From JAICMB01 sp963795935 (GTDB lineage Bacteria; Acidobacteriota; Terriglobia; Bryobacterales; Bryobacteraceae), in assembly GCA_963795935.1 (NCBI GenBank), contig CAWCJO010000004.1:1116001-1180000 (forward strand): DNA of 64,000 nt, in the 5' to 3' direction. Under the pieces are notes generated by a model, which saw only the letters and a program-made list of their open reading frames with translations, was not told the DNA's origin and did no database searches. Positions within the stretch are counted from its first letter, which is position 1, and the number at the start of each line of letters is the position of its first letter. Positions 30,102 to 39,906 of the stretch are shown in pieces. A program made the position numbers and the translations under genes.

Positions 30102-30262
30102 AGCATTACGCTACCAAACACCAGCATCGCGATACCACAATAGAGATCGACATTCACGGTGGTCAGGATGGCGCGATCGGGCGCCATGGCGAGGCCCGCG
30201 GCAATCACGATGACGCCGATCACGCTGAAGAACCATCCGATGGGAGTCCGCAAATCGTTCAT
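30077..30262 (-). CDS. Small two-helix membrane protein
   Basis: 61 residues with two predicted membrane helices (about 9-27, FFSVIGVIVIAAGLAM, and 39-57, LYCGIAMLVFGSVMLWLA) joined by a short loop. It starts 3 bases after the symporter stop and its 3' end overlaps galK by 25 bases, so it is held in the operon by close spacing. I know of no specific function. An accessory subunit of the symporter is a guess from position only. Confidence 0.7.
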   Translation of the reverse strand: MNDLRTPIGWFFSVIGVIVIAAGLAMAPDRAILTTVNVDLYCGIAMLVFGSVMLWLARRAS

Positions 30263-30265
30263 GGA

Positions 30266-31900
30266 TCACCAAAAGAGGATGTTTAAAGCGATCGCGGCAG
30301 CGGCCACCGCGATAGCGAGCGGCGCGGGCCGCTTGTACCAGGCGACCTTTTCGTGCGGGATATCGGTCATCCCATAGACGAGATTATGAAGCGCGGCGAG
30401 CGGTTTTGGCTTGGTCGCCAGGCTCACGGCAATGGTTACGACGAAACAAACGGACCAGGCCACGATGGCCATCCAGAAGTTCTGCGCCATGCTCGACGGA
30501 AAGGTGTGGAGCACGGCAATCCAGCCGCCCTTATTCTCGGCCAGCGTCAGCCCGTAAGTGGCAGCGGCCGACAACGTGCCCGCGATCAGACCGCTAAAAG
30601 CGCCGTGGCCGGTGGCGCGCTTCCAAAACATTCCCAGAAGAAACGTTGCGAACAGCGGCGCGTTCACGAAGCTGAACACGAGCTGCAGCATATCGTTGAT
30701 ATTGTTGAAGGCGGTCGCAAGGTAGGCCGCCAGGATCGACAGCAGGATACCGACAACCGTTGTAATGCGGCCCACAAACAGATAGTGCCCGTCCGGCGCG
30801 CCGGGGCGGATGTAGCTTTGATACAGATCGTACGTCCACACGGTATTGAAGGCGCTGACGTTGCCCGCCATGCCCGACATAAAGGACGCCATCAACGCCG
30901 TGAGCCCCACGCCGAGCATGCCCGAAGGATAAAACTTGGCCATCAAAGTCGTCAGCACCAGGTTGTAATTGCCCGCCGGCAGGGTGTAACCGGAAGCCAT
31001 CTTCGAAAGCGCCACCGCCGCGATGCCGGGCAGAATCACGATGAACGGCATGATCATTTTCGGGAAGGCGGCAACGAGAGGCGTCCGGCGCGCCCCGGAC
31101 ATCGAGTCCGCCGCCATGGCGCGTTGCACGACCAGAAAATCGGTACACCAGTAGCCGAAGGACATGACGAAGGCCAGCCCGGCGATGAGGCCGAAGGCGT
31201 CGACGCCCATGGGATTGGAGGAGGGGTGCTGTAAATACGTCCAGGAGTGCGTCATATTTGCCGGAAGCCGCGCGGAGATGCCGCTCCAGCCGCCCGCGCG
31301 GGTCACCGCGAGTATCGAGAGCGGCGCAAAGCCCAGCACGATCAGGAAAAACTGGAGAACCTCGTTATAAATGGCGCTAGTGAGTCCGCCCAGGAAAGTA
31401 TAGACGAGCACGATTGCCGCCGAGAGCGCCACGGACTGGGTGAAGCTCCATCCCAGTACTAGTTGAAACAGAATACCCAGTGCATACATCGAAATTCCGG
31501 AGGAGAAAATCGTCATTCCCGCGAACGTAATGGCGTTGAGCGCGCGGGTCTTCTCATCGAAGCGGAGTTTTAGATATTCGGGAACGCTGCGCGCCTTGCT
31601 TCCGTAATAGAAGGGCATCATGAAAATCCCGACGAAGAGCATCGCCGGGATGGCGCCGATCCAGTAGAAATGAGCCGTCATGATGCCGTACTTGGCGCCG
31701 GAAGCGCACATGCCGATGACTTCCTGAGCGCCCAGATTGGCGGCGATGAAGGCGAGACTGGTGATCCAGACGGGAACGGAACGGCCGGAGGTGAGGAAGT
31801 CGGCGCTGGTCAAGACGCGGCGCTTGACGATCCACCCGATGCCGAGGACGAAGGCGAAATAAAGAGATAGAACGAGATAATCGACCCAGGCGAGGTTCAA
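30266..31900 (-). CDS. Sodium:solute symporter (SSS family), probably galactose
   Basis: 544 residues with 13-14 membrane helices in the SSS/SGLT pattern. It begins with the family N-terminus (WVDYLVLSLYFAFVLGIGW), then RSVPVWITSLAFIAANLGAQEVIG, a region of helices 1-3 that forms sodium and sugar sites, and YNEVLQFFLIVLGFAPL. SGLT-like members move sugars with Na+. Galactose specificity is inferred from galK in the same operon. It is divergent from the 670-aa protein gene, so the short gap must hold both promoters. Confidence 0.9.
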   Translation of the reverse strand: MNLAWVDYLVLSLYFAFVLGIGWIVKRRVLTSADFLTSGRSVPVWITSLAFIAANLGAQEVIGMCASGAKYGIMTAHFYWIGAIPAMLFVGIFMMPFYYGSKARSVPEYLKLRFDEKTRALNAITFAGMTIFSSGISMYALGILFQLVLGWSFTQSVALSAAIVLVYTFLGGLTSAIYNEVLQFFLIVLGFAPLSILAVTRAGGWSGISARLPANMTHSWTYLQHPSSNPMGVDAFGLIAGLAFVMSFGYWCTDFLVVQRAMAADSMSGARRTPLVAAFPKMIMPFIVILPGIAAVALSKMASGYTLPAGNYNLVLTTLMAKFYPSGMLGVGLTALMASFMSGMAGNVSAFNTVWTYDLYQSYIRPGAPDGHYLFVGRITTVVGILLSILAAYLATAFNNINDMLQLVFSFVNAPLFATFLLGMFWKRATGHGAFSGLIAGTLSAAATYGLTLAENKGGWIAVLHTFPSSMAQNFWMAIVAWSVCFVVTIAVSLATKPKPLAALHNLVYGMTDIPHEKVAWYKRPAPLAIAVAAAAIALNILFW

Positions 31901-31953
31901 GGAACGGAGTCTAACATAATGGCCGCCGGCTTGCCCTATTGTTCGTGCAAGCT

Positions 31954-33951
31954 ATGAACGGAAGCGTAGCGCCCGCCGATATGAAAGAGAACAAAACGTC
32001 ACAAAGAGAGGTGGACGGCGCCATCAAAACAGAAACGGGCATGGCGGATGTGCGCGGACAGATCGTCTCTTTGAGTTTTTTGGCGACGACGGCGGCCGTC
32101 GCATTGGCAATTCTGGCGTTGCCCATGCGCGCCCACGCGGCGGAGACGCCCATACTGCCCGCCAAAGACGCGGCGCCGCGTCTGCGCATTGAACGGACGC
32201 CGGTGGCCGGCGGCGCTGAAATCGACACTTTAATCCGCGCGCTTCCGAATGGAGGCGGCGATTTTCCGCTGGTCAGTATTCTGGTCGACACATTGGGGGA
32301 TTCCGACCCGACCAACGACTCTCTGCGGAAGGTATGGGTATTAAGCTACGCGCGGCCGACCATTTTACAGCGGGTCGTAGCGGGGCTGCCGTTTGTTTAC
32401 ATAAAGGCGGGTTCGCCGCCCCGCCGCGAAAACTCCACGCCCGCGGCGATTCTGGACATGCGCTCGAATGGAGGCGGCACGTGGTTCAAGGTGGCCCACG
32501 CTATCACGCAAGCGGAGGTGCTCGACCCGTTGGGAATGCCGGTGCGGGCTTCGACGCGCGCCTACTCGGGGAACGTGGAGGATTTTCGCAACGAGCATGT
32601 TTGGCAGGCGCTGAGCGCGCTCTCCGCGGCCGACCGGGAGGACATCGACGGCGCGCTTTCGCACGAGGAACTGGAGCGCGTGCAGGCGCGGCTGCTGTTA
32701 AGCACGCGCATGTTCGGGGACCTCGTCAGCGATTCCTATCTTCCCAGGGCGTTTGAAAAGGAGCGTTCCGCCCAGATTGAGTTTCGGGAGCGCAACTGGG
32801 AGTTGCTGCGGCAAAGGGCGGAGGAGGACAACCTCTATTTCGAGCCCTTGACGCTGGCCTTTGGGGAGACCGCGCAGGCGCTGCTGTGGGTGGAGCGGCG
32901 GCCTCACAGCGTAAACGAGCAGACGGCGTTCAACGGGCAGTTTCTCGGCATCGGCAACCCATTCGAAGGGAACTGGCTCGAAAAATGGAAAGGCTATACG
33001 GAGCAGTGGACGCTCGACGCGGACGGAGCGCGGGTTGAGCCGGGCACGCCGGGATCGCATGCGGCGGAAATGGTCCCGCTGGCATTGTACAGTCTCGATT
33101 ATCCCAAGGCGCCTCTGCTGCTGGTCGATTTCCGGCAGCCGTTCAAAGCGAAGCGGCGGGAAATGGTAAAGCGCGCGGCGGACCAGGCCGCCACGGGAAT
33201 TCTGGGCCTTACGACATTTGGAAACCTGGAGTATTTTGCCGCCAAGGAAACGTGGATGTTCGTCCGCACGCGGCACGGCGCCGCGACGGACCGCGAGGCC
33301 CGACTGCGCGCCTATTCGCAATTCCGGCACTCGCTATTTTTCGATGAATCGCTCGATCCCAAGCTCCGCGGCGAGCTGTCGCGGCGCGCGAGCGGGCTGG
33401 GGCTGAATCCTTTTGAAGACAGCATGGCGACGGAAGCGCAACTGGCCCGCGATCAGTACGCGGCGCTGCGGGCGTACGCGGCGGCGCCTGACGGACTAGC
33501 GAAAAAACTCGCGCGCGCCCGCTCCGCCGAAGTGGCCGGCCTGCTCCATACCAAAGGGCAACTGTTCTGGTACCGCACCGCCTCGATCGCAACGCTGGGG
33601 ATCTACCGGCACACCGACCCCATGACGCCTCAACTGCTCGCCGATGTCGATCTCCAGCGCCGGTTTGCATGGAACAAGCGATTTCTCGAGCAGGTGATCG
33701 GCTCGACGCCCAAGGCGGAGGTCGCCTACAACATGGAGCAGGTGCAGCGTTCGCTCGATGCGATCGCCGAAATCGGACAGCAGAACGCGGAGTACCGCCA
33801 ATCGAGCGAACAATTAGTGCGCCGCGTACTCTCCCAAACGTTGGACGCCGACATGCGCAAGCGCTGCACCGAATGCCTGCAGAGGCTCGGCTCCGGCGCG
33901 CCGCCCAAATCGCAGGGCGCGGCGGTAGCCTTGGTAGAGGACGAGCAATAA
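31954..33951 (+). CDS. Unrecognised large secreted protein
   Basis: A protein of up to 665 residues with no family I recognise. The real translation start may be ATG 32041 (MADVRGQIVSLSFLA), which gives a proper signal peptide with an AHA-AE cleavage site at about residue 35 and leaves room for promoters. The mature part is rich in charged helices. Notable stretches are AILDMRSNGGGTWFKVAHA, FGETAQALLWVERRP, a membrane-like SLDYPKAPLLLVDFRQPFKAKRREMVKRAADQAATGILG and a C-terminal pair of cysteines (KRCTECLQRL). The stop is 3 bases before the phosphatase-superfamily gene, so the two are cotranscribed and probably act together in the periplasm. Confidence 0.75.
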   Translation: MNGSVAPADMKENKTSQREVDGAIKTETGMADVRGQIVSLSFLATTAAVALAILALPMRAHAAETPILPAKDAAPRLRIERTPVAGGAEIDTLIRALPNGGGDFPLVSILVDTLGDSDPTNDSLRKVWVLSYARPTILQRVVAGLPFVYIKAGSPPRRENSTPAAILDMRSNGGGTWFKVAHAITQAEVLDPLGMPVRASTRAYSGNVEDFRNEHVWQALSALSAADREDIDGALSHEELERVQARLLLSTRMFGDLVSDSYLPRAFEKERSAQIEFRERNWELLRQRAEEDNLYFEPLTLAFGETAQALLWVERRPHSVNEQTAFNGQFLGIGNPFEGNWLEKWKGYTEQWTLDADGARVEPGTPGSHAAEMVPLALYSLDYPKAPLLLVDFRQPFKAKRREMVKRAADQAATGILGLTTFGNLEYFAAKETWMFVRTRHGAATDREARLRAYSQFRHSLFFDESLDPKLRGELSRRASGLGLNPFEDSMATEAQLARDQYAALRAYAAAPDGLAKKLARARSAEVAGLLHTKGQLFWYRTASIATLGIYRHTDPMTPQLLADVDLQRRFAWNKRFLEQVIGSTPKAEVAYNMEQVQRSLDAIAEIGQQNAEYRQSSEQLVRRVLSQTLDADMRKRCTECLQRLGSGAPPKSQGAAVALVEDEQ

Positions 33952-33954
33952 TTT

Positions 33955-36360
33955 TTGAAACCGCTATTACTCTGCGCGATCCTGGCCGCCTCCTCGTGGC
34001 GGCTGGACGCGGAGACGGCCTCGCCGCGGGCGAAGCGCCTTGTAATTCTGAAAGTGGATGGGCTGCCCGGCTGGCTCGTGAACCGTATGATTCGCGAGCG
34101 CGATCCGGCGACCGGCAAGAGCCGCCTGCCCTGGATCGATGCCATTTTCCGCAAACAGGGCGCCGTCGTGGACAACTTCTACGTGCGCGGCATCAGCCTT
34201 TCCGTGCCGTCCTGGTCGCTTCTCGAAACGGGCCATCATCTAGTGATTCATGGAAACGTGGAGTACGACCGCTACACGCTGCGGCCGTATGACTACATGA
34301 ACGCTTTTCAGTTTTACGTGAACTACTCCCGCTCGAAGCAGGTCGACATGCCGGCGGTCGAGTTTCTAGACGAAGCCGGCGTGCCTCTTGTCATCGATCG
34401 TTATGCGCCGGAGGAGCGCTATCAATCGCTGGAACTGTATCAGCGCGGGGTCGAATGGCGAACGCTCAAGGAGAGTCTGGTGCGCCGCATCACCTCGCGA
34501 AGGCCGAAAGAACTTCTGAACGAATGGCAGTCGGGATTCGAAATGAGCAGCGGCTTGGGCGAGCAGATGGAGCGCGAACTCGAGGCCAAACTCGCCGATC
34601 CGAAAGTGCTGTACCTCGATTACTTCTTCCTCGATTACGATCACGTGGCCCACCTCAACAACGACGCGGCGACGCAGTACGCGGTGCTGAAACGGCTGGA
34701 TGCGCTGGCGGGCCGGCTGTGGACGGCGATCGAGAGCAGTCCGCTGGCGCGCGATACGATCTTCGTTCTCGTATCGGACCACGGCATGAATACGGATCCG
34801 GCGGTTTTGAGCCAGGGATACAGCCTGGTGGACTTCTTCAATAGCGCCGCGGGCGGCGGACATCACGTTATCACGAACCGGCATCCGCTCGATCAATACA
34901 AGCTGAAGGGCCTCGATCCATTCGTGGCTGAAGTGACCACGCCGAGCGCGCATTCCTTCTATTTAAGCGATCAGGCCGAGCAATACCCGACCGTGCTTCT
35001 CGATCTGGACGGCAACGAGCGGGCCTCGATTCATCTGCGAAACAATAATTTCAACGAGCTTCAGATTCTGCTCCAAGAGCTATCGCGAAAGGATTTGCCG
35101 GAAGGCCTACGCGCGGCGGCAAGCAGCCGGTTTTTCGGGATACTGGATGAGCGGCGGCCCGTCTGGGAGCGCGAAATCACGGAAATCGGCGAAGAAATGG
35201 GTGCGCTCAAGCGTAAGGTGGAGCGGTTGGAAAGCAGCATTAAGGACCAGGATCCTCCGCTCGAGAAGACCTCCGCGAACGAGGAAGAGCGGCGCGAAGC
35301 TCGCCGCGACGTGGCCCGGCTGCGCTCCTGCCGGCAGGATCTGGCCGGATATACGCAGTATGTACGGATATTGGGCCGCCTGCTGCGGGTGGAACCCGCC
35401 GACTTAAATCCTTCGAAGCTGCGCATCGAAGATCTGATCCCGCGGCGGAGCATGGGCGATTTAAACAGCATCTACGATCTGCGAAATTACGCCATCGCGT
35501 CCGATGGCGGCGCGGGATTCCGGCGCGTGGATTACTTCGCTCTGTTGACCGGCATTCGCGTGCGAAACACGGTGCAAGCCGGGGTGGGCAACCGCGTTGT
35601 GGATTTTGTAGCGGTGCGCGTTCCGCGCGAGCAGCTCGCCGCCGCGCTCGCGCCGGACGACGCCGGGAACGCCGATGGAGTGTGGATCTATAAATCGGAG
35701 GAGGACCAGGCGCTGATTCTCGCCCGCAACGGTCCGTCGGGACTGGAGCTGCGCTACGTGCCGGTACGAGGACTGCAACAGGACCTCTCCGGCGCTTTAC
35801 GCTTCTCAACGCAACCGCTGCGCGCGGGCCTGCCGCTGGCGCTCTATGAGGATCCGAAATTGAAGGTCACGGGAGATCGCGCGGCGTGGCTGGCGGGTTG
35901 GCATACGGATCGGGAATGGCTGGACGCGGTCCATGAGACGGCGTATTCGGACGGCATCGTCGGACTGAACGAGCAGCTTTCGATAAGCCGGCCCGCGCTC
36001 GCCGCGGATTCGGCCGCGGGCGACGAAATGCTGCTGCGCCGCTTTGAGCAGCGCCGCCTGGACGACGTGCGGGCCGACATGCTCGTACTCGCCCGCGATC
36101 ACTGGAATTTCAACGCCCGCAATTTCAACCCCGGGGGCAATCACGGCTCGTTTTTCCGCGTTTCCACGCACTCGACCTTAATGTTTGCGGGCGCTGGCGT
36201 GCCGCAAGGTCTCGAGATCGAGCGGCCGTACGACAGCCTGAGCTTCGTCCCGACGATACTTTCCCTCGCCGGCAAGCTGAAACCGGGAGAGTTGAAAGAT
36301 TTTCCGGGACAGCCGATAGAGGAACTCGTTCCCGCGATCTCTTATAATGGCGCCAGATGA
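33955..36360 (+). CDS. Alkaline-phosphatase-superfamily enzyme (NPP-like), exported
   Basis: 801 residues starting at TTG 33955, just after the preceding stop. Signal peptide LLLCAILAASSWRLDAE. Metal and catalytic residues of the superfamily are present: Asp in LKVDGLPG, a Ser-containing ISLSVPSWS segment where the nucleophile is expected, DYDHVAH, SDHGMN and the late GNHGSFF His. A coiled-coil insertion (about 395-440, MGALKRKVERLESSI) splits the domain, which is unusual. Family members hydrolyse phosphodiesters, phosphomonoesters or transfer phosphoethanolamine. The substrate here is unknown. The stop overlaps the rfbB start by 4 bp, so all three genes may be one transcript acting on cell-surface polysaccharide (inference). 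Confidence 0.82.
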   Translation: MKPLLLCAILAASSWRLDAETASPRAKRLVILKVDGLPGWLVNRMIRERDPATGKSRLPWIDAIFRKQGAVVDNFYVRGISLSVPSWSLLETGHHLVIHGNVEYDRYTLRPYDYMNAFQFYVNYSRSKQVDMPAVEFLDEAGVPLVIDRYAPEERYQSLELYQRGVEWRTLKESLVRRITSRRPKELLNEWQSGFEMSSGLGEQMERELEAKLADPKVLYLDYFFLDYDHVAHLNNDAATQYAVLKRLDALAGRLWTAIESSPLARDTIFVLVSDHGMNTDPAVLSQGYSLVDFFNSAAGGGHHVITNRHPLDQYKLKGLDPFVAEVTTPSAHSFYLSDQAEQYPTVLLDLDGNERASIHLRNNNFNELQILLQELSRKDLPEGLRAAASSRFFGILDERRPVWEREITEIGEEMGALKRKVERLESSIKDQDPPLEKTSANEEERREARRDVARLRSCRQDLAGYTQYVRILGRLLRVEPADLNPSKLRIEDLIPRRSMGDLNSIYDLRNYAIASDGGAGFRRVDYFALLTGIRVRNTVQAGVGNRVVDFVAVRVPREQLAAALAPDDAGNADGVWIYKSEEDQALILARNGPSGLELRYVPVRGLQQDLSGALRFSTQPLRAGLPLALYEDPKLKVTGDRAAWLAGWHTDREWLDAVHETAYSDGIVGLNEQLSISRPALAADSAAGDEMLLRRFEQRRLDDVRADMLVLARDHWNFNARNFNPGGNHGSFFRVSTHSTLMFAGAGVPQGLEIERPYDSLSFVPTILSLAGKLKPGELKDFPGQPIEELVPAISYNGAR

Positions 36361-37400
36361 AAATTCTGGTTACGGGCGGCGCGGGATTTATCGGCTCCGC
36401 GTTCATCCGTCTTTCTTTATCATCCAGCGGCGCCGCGATCGTCAACGTCGATAAGTTGACCTACGCCGGCAATCTCGAAAACCTCGCGGCGGTGGCTCAT
36501 CACCCGCGCTATGAGTTTGTGAAGGCCGACGTGGCGGATCGCGCCGCCATGGACCGCGTCTTCGCGAAATCGAAGCCCGACGCCATCGTACATTTCGCGG
36601 CGGAATCGCATGTCGACCGCAGCATCCATGCGCCGCAGCCGGTTTTCGAAACAAATTTACGGGGGACGTTCACGCTGCTGGAGACCGCGCGCGCCAACGG
36701 GATCGAGCGGTTCGTGCACGTCTCGACGGACGAAGTTTACGGCAGCCTGCAGCCGCCTGCCGAAGCGGACGAGAATTATCCGTTAAACCCCAGCAGCCCG
36801 TACTCGGCGTCCAAGGCCGGCTCCGACCTGTTGGCGCTCGCGTATTCGAAGACCTATAAGCTGCCGGTCATCGTAACGCGGGCTTCGAACAACTATGGGC
36901 CGTATCAGTTTCCGGAGAAACTGATACCCCTGATGATCTCCAATGCGCTTGAAGACAAGCCTCTGCCGATCTACGGCGACGGCCTGCAGGTGCGCGATTG
37001 GTTGTACGTGGAGGACCACTGCCGCGCACTCCTGACGCTGCTCGAAAAAGGCCGCACCGGCGAGATCTATAACATCGGAGGCAACCGCTCGCTCGCCAAC
37101 AAAGAGGTCGTCGAACGCATCCTCGCGATCGCCGGCAAGCCGCGCGAGCTGATGCAATCGGTCGCGGACCGTCCGGCCCACGACCGGCGCTATGCTTTAT
37201 CGAGCGAAAAGCTCATGAAGGAGACAGGCTGGAAGCCGCTGATGGATTTTGAGAGCGGTCTGGCGGCGACGATCGAGTGGTACCGCAACAACCGGGAGTG
37301 GGTGTGGCGCGTGAAGTCGGGCGAATATCAGCAATTTTACGCGCTCAATTACGCGGCCGCGCGGCGTATTAGCTTTCCACCAGCCCTTCGCCGCGCGTGA
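36357..37400 (+). CDS. rfbB: dTDP-glucose 4,6-dehydratase
   Basis: 347 residues, short-chain dehydrogenase fold. It turns dTDP-glucose into dTDP-4-keto-6-deoxyglucose on the way to rhamnose and other deoxysugars. Seen: NAD-binding GGAGFIGSAF at residue 7, FAAESHVDRSI, the catalytic STDEVYG (Thr-Asp-Glu), YSASKAGSD with Tyr and Lys, NNYGPYQFPEKLIP and VRDWLYVEDHC. It starts with an ATGA overlap on the upstream gene. No rfbA, rfbC or rfbD is in the window. Its last 32 bases overlap the end of the convergent ABC permease gene. Confidence 0.94.
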   Translation: MKILVTGGAGFIGSAFIRLSLSSSGAAIVNVDKLTYAGNLENLAAVAHHPRYEFVKADVADRAAMDRVFAKSKPDAIVHFAAESHVDRSIHAPQPVFETNLRGTFTLLETARANGIERFVHVSTDEVYGSLQPPAEADENYPLNPSSPYSASKAGSDLLALAYSKTYKLPVIVTRASNNYGPYQFPEKLIPLMISNALEDKPLPIYGDGLQVRDWLYVEDHCRALLTLLEKGRTGEIYNIGGNRSLANKEVVERILAIAGKPRELMQSVADRPAHDRRYALSSEKLMKETGWKPLMDFESGLAATIEWYRNNREWVWRVKSGEYQQFYALNYAAARRISFPPALRRA

Positions 37401-39012
37401 GCGCGGAAAGAATCGCCTCGCGCCTGGTTTCGGCCATTTGCACGGCGGACGACAGCGCGATGCGGTACACAACAACGCCGAATATCGCCGCGAGCGCGAT
37501 GACTCCAAAAAACGCGGCTTCGCTGTCGAAGGCATAACGCGCCAGGTAAGCCAGGGCCAGCGGGACGGCCACGACGGGATAGACGACCAGCATCATGACT
37601 TGAATGCGTCCGCTGCGCGAGGCGCGAAGTGGTTTCGTGGGGTCGACGAGGCGCGGCGCATAGAACGAGGTAATATTGCCGATCGACACAAGAAACAATG
37701 TCGCGACGAAAGTCACCGCATAAGCTTCCGCGATCTGGGCCGGAGAAATGGGAAGCCTCACAATTCGGCAGACGACGGCCGCGATAGTGGTTTCGAGCAG
37801 AATGAAGAACAACGCGGCGATGTTTTTGGCCAACAGCACTTTTGCGGTTTCGACCGGGGCGACGAAGTATAGCTGCGCGGCGCTGCGGTCCATGCCGAAC
37901 ACGTTCCACAACAGCGCGTCGCTCAGCAACAGGATGGCGTAAAGACTCACCACCGCGACGTAATTGCGGGCCATGAAACCCACATCCTGGCCGTGGCGGC
38001 CGAAGGCCAGCGGCCACCAGATCAGCAGACCGAAAGAGAAACCCATGACAAACAGCGTGCGGAAGCGGGAAGCGCGGGTCAGGAAGCGGATCTCTTTTTC
38101 GACCATGGCCGCAAGCGGATCCGCGAATAGAACATTCGGCCACGTAAAGAACCAGCCGGCGAAACGCGTTCGTCTGGATATTGCGGGCGATGCGCCGGCG
38201 GCGGACGCATCGAAGCGCAGCGTGCGCTCGAACTGGAGACGGCCGAAGATCCAGGCAGCGGCCGTCCAAGCCAGCAGTATGGCCGCGGCGCGAGCGTCCG
38301 CATGCCCTTCGGCGAGGCGGGCCGCGGCGCTCCACGGCCAACCGGCCCACGACGCGGCCGCGCCGAGCGATTCGAAGCCGCGGCCGCCGGTAGATCCCGG
38401 AACGCGGCGCCGCGAAACCAGAAACTGCGGCAGAGCGGCGGTCAATATAAAGAGCAGCGCCACGATCTCGCGAACGCCTTTACGGGCCATCAGGCGGCCG
38501 AGAATATCGTGGAACCCGAGCGCGGTCGACATCGTGAACAGGATGAAGACGAGCAGCGCGAGCGGCCCCCAATGGGGCACGGCGGAGTTGAACAGCAGAC
38601 CGAAAAACGCTCCCGCTATGACGATCAGAACTTCGATGGCGGCCGTCAGGCGCAGCAGCATCTCGAGGCGGAAAAATTCCGAAGTGGGGATGGGATAGAC
38701 CAGCAGCTTGCGAATGTCGAGAGAGCTGCCTTTGGACGCCAGCAGCGCCGGGACGATCAGCCAGTACAGGAAGACCAGAAAGAGGCCGTCCGGCAGAAGC
38801 TTCCCGATGGTTTCCATTTGCGAGGAATTGGACAACAGCGCGCCGACTACAACGGCAAGCACCGCGAACATGCTGTACCAGGCGAGCCCGGCCGCGGCCG
38901 TAAAGGCCAGGCCCAGCTTGTTTGCGAGCGGGAGGCGGTTGCGCAGAGTGCGGAACTGCGCCCACAAAATGGCGCGCGCATGGGGCGAAGCGAATCCGGA
39001 TAAGGGGGCCAT
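37369..39012 (-). CDS. ABC exporter permease subunit
   Basis: 547 residues with about 12 hydrophobic helices and a large hydrophilic loop near residues 195-250. The pattern resembles the large ABC-2-type permeases paired with a single CcmA-like ATPase. It starts directly after the ATPase stop (TAA then ATG), so both are made from one mRNA. Substrate unknown; the ATPase type suggests drug, lipid or antibiotic export. Its 3' end overlaps rfbB by 32 bases. Confidence 0.8.
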   Translation of the reverse strand: MAPLSGFASPHARAILWAQFRTLRNRLPLANKLGLAFTAAAGLAWYSMFAVLAVVVGALLSNSSQMETIGKLLPDGLFLVFLYWLIVPALLASKGSSLDIRKLLVYPIPTSEFFRLEMLLRLTAAIEVLIVIAGAFFGLLFNSAVPHWGPLALLVFILFTMSTALGFHDILGRLMARKGVREIVALLFILTAALPQFLVSRRRVPGSTGGRGFESLGAAASWAGWPWSAAARLAEGHADARAAAILLAWTAAAWIFGRLQFERTLRFDASAAGASPAISRRTRFAGWFFTWPNVLFADPLAAMVEKEIRFLTRASRFRTLFVMGFSFGLLIWWPLAFGRHGQDVGFMARNYVAVVSLYAILLLSDALLWNVFGMDRSAAQLYFVAPVETAKVLLAKNIAALFFILLETTIAAVVCRIVRLPISPAQIAEAYAVTFVATLFLVSIGNITSFYAPRLVDPTKPLRASRSGRIQVMMLVVYPVVAVPLALAYLARYAFDSEAAFFGVIALAAIFGVVVYRIALSSAVQMAETRREAILSALTRGEGLVES

Positions 39013-39786
39013 TTACAACCAGTCCAGCGATTCGGAAGCGTGCCCGGCGCCGACCACGCGCACGAACGTATCTTCCAGCGTTTCCGAGCCGCTGCGCAAC
39101 TCCGCCATGGACCCGCTCAGGACCAGCTTGCCGTCGTGAATAATGGCGACGCGGTCGCAGAGCCGCTCCACGACTTCGAGTACGTGCGAGGTGAGAAAAA
39201 TGGTCGCGCCGCGCCGTACCTGATCTTGCAGCAGGTCCTTCATCAGGCGCGCCCCGACGGCGTCCACGCCCTCGAACGGCTCATCCATCAGAAACAGCTC
39301 CGGCCGGTGGATCAGAGCGGCGGCCATGGCGACGCGCTTGCGCATGCCTTTCGAATACTCCCCGATGAGCTTGCCCGCGGCGTCTTCCAGTTGGAACAGC
39401 TCCAGCAATTCCCTGGTGCGTTCGCGCGCTACGAGGCGTTCGAGCGAATACATGCGTCCGACGAACTCCAGGTATTCGGCTCCGGTGAGGTGGTCGAACA
39501 GAAGCGATTCGTCCGGAACGACTCCGATGCGGCGCTTGATTTCGAGCGCCCGCTCGGGCATCGGCAGGCCCAGCAGCTCCATGCGGCCGGATGTCGGCAA
39601 CGCCAGCCCCATCAGCATTTTGATGGTCGTCGTCTTGCCCGCGCCATTGGGTCCCAGAAAGCCGAAAAAGGAGCCGCGCGGCACCTCCAGATCGAGTCCA
39701 TCGACCGCAGCCTTGGCTCCATGGATCTTATGAGCTCCATAGACCTTGTGGAGGTCGTGGACACTGATCGCGGGGCTGCTGTCCAT
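39013..39786 (-). CDS. ABC exporter ATP-binding subunit
   Basis: 257 residues of the CcmA/DrrA-like ABC-2 ATPase class. Walker A GPNGAGKTT, Q-loop replaced by GVVPDE (also known in this class), signature YSKGMRKRVAMAAAL, Walker B LFLMDEP, D-loop GVDAVG and H-loop SHVLEVVERL. ATG 39786 (MDSSPAISVHDL) is preferred; the longer open frame to 39951 adds an Arg/Pro-rich stretch overlapping the divergent HDOD gene. It is coupled to the permease downstream. Confidence 0.92.
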   Translation of the reverse strand: MDSSPAISVHDLHKVYGAHKIHGAKAAVDGLDLEVPRGSFFGFLGPNGAGKTTTIKMLMGLALPTSGRMELLGLPMPERALEIKRRIGVVPDESLLFDHLTGAEYLEFVGRMYSLERLVARERTRELLELFQLEDAAGKLIGEYSKGMRKRVAMAAALIHRPELFLMDEPFEGVDAVGARLMKDLLQDQVRRGATIFLTSHVLEVVERLCDRVAIIHDGKLVLSGSMAELRSGSETLEDTFVRVVGAGHASESLDWL

Positions 39787-39906
39787 TCCTGTCCATCCTA
39801 GCGTGAGCCATGCGCCTGGAATCGTAATGGCGGGGCGCTTTTCGGTGCGGGCGCGGACGGGATTCGGGCCGGGAAGCTCAAGTCCGGCCGCCGGGGCGCC
39901 GATAAG

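Noticed and set aside
30353..31234. Plus-strand open frame of 293 residues opposite the symporter
   Set aside because: His/Arg-rich shadow; no ribosome site.
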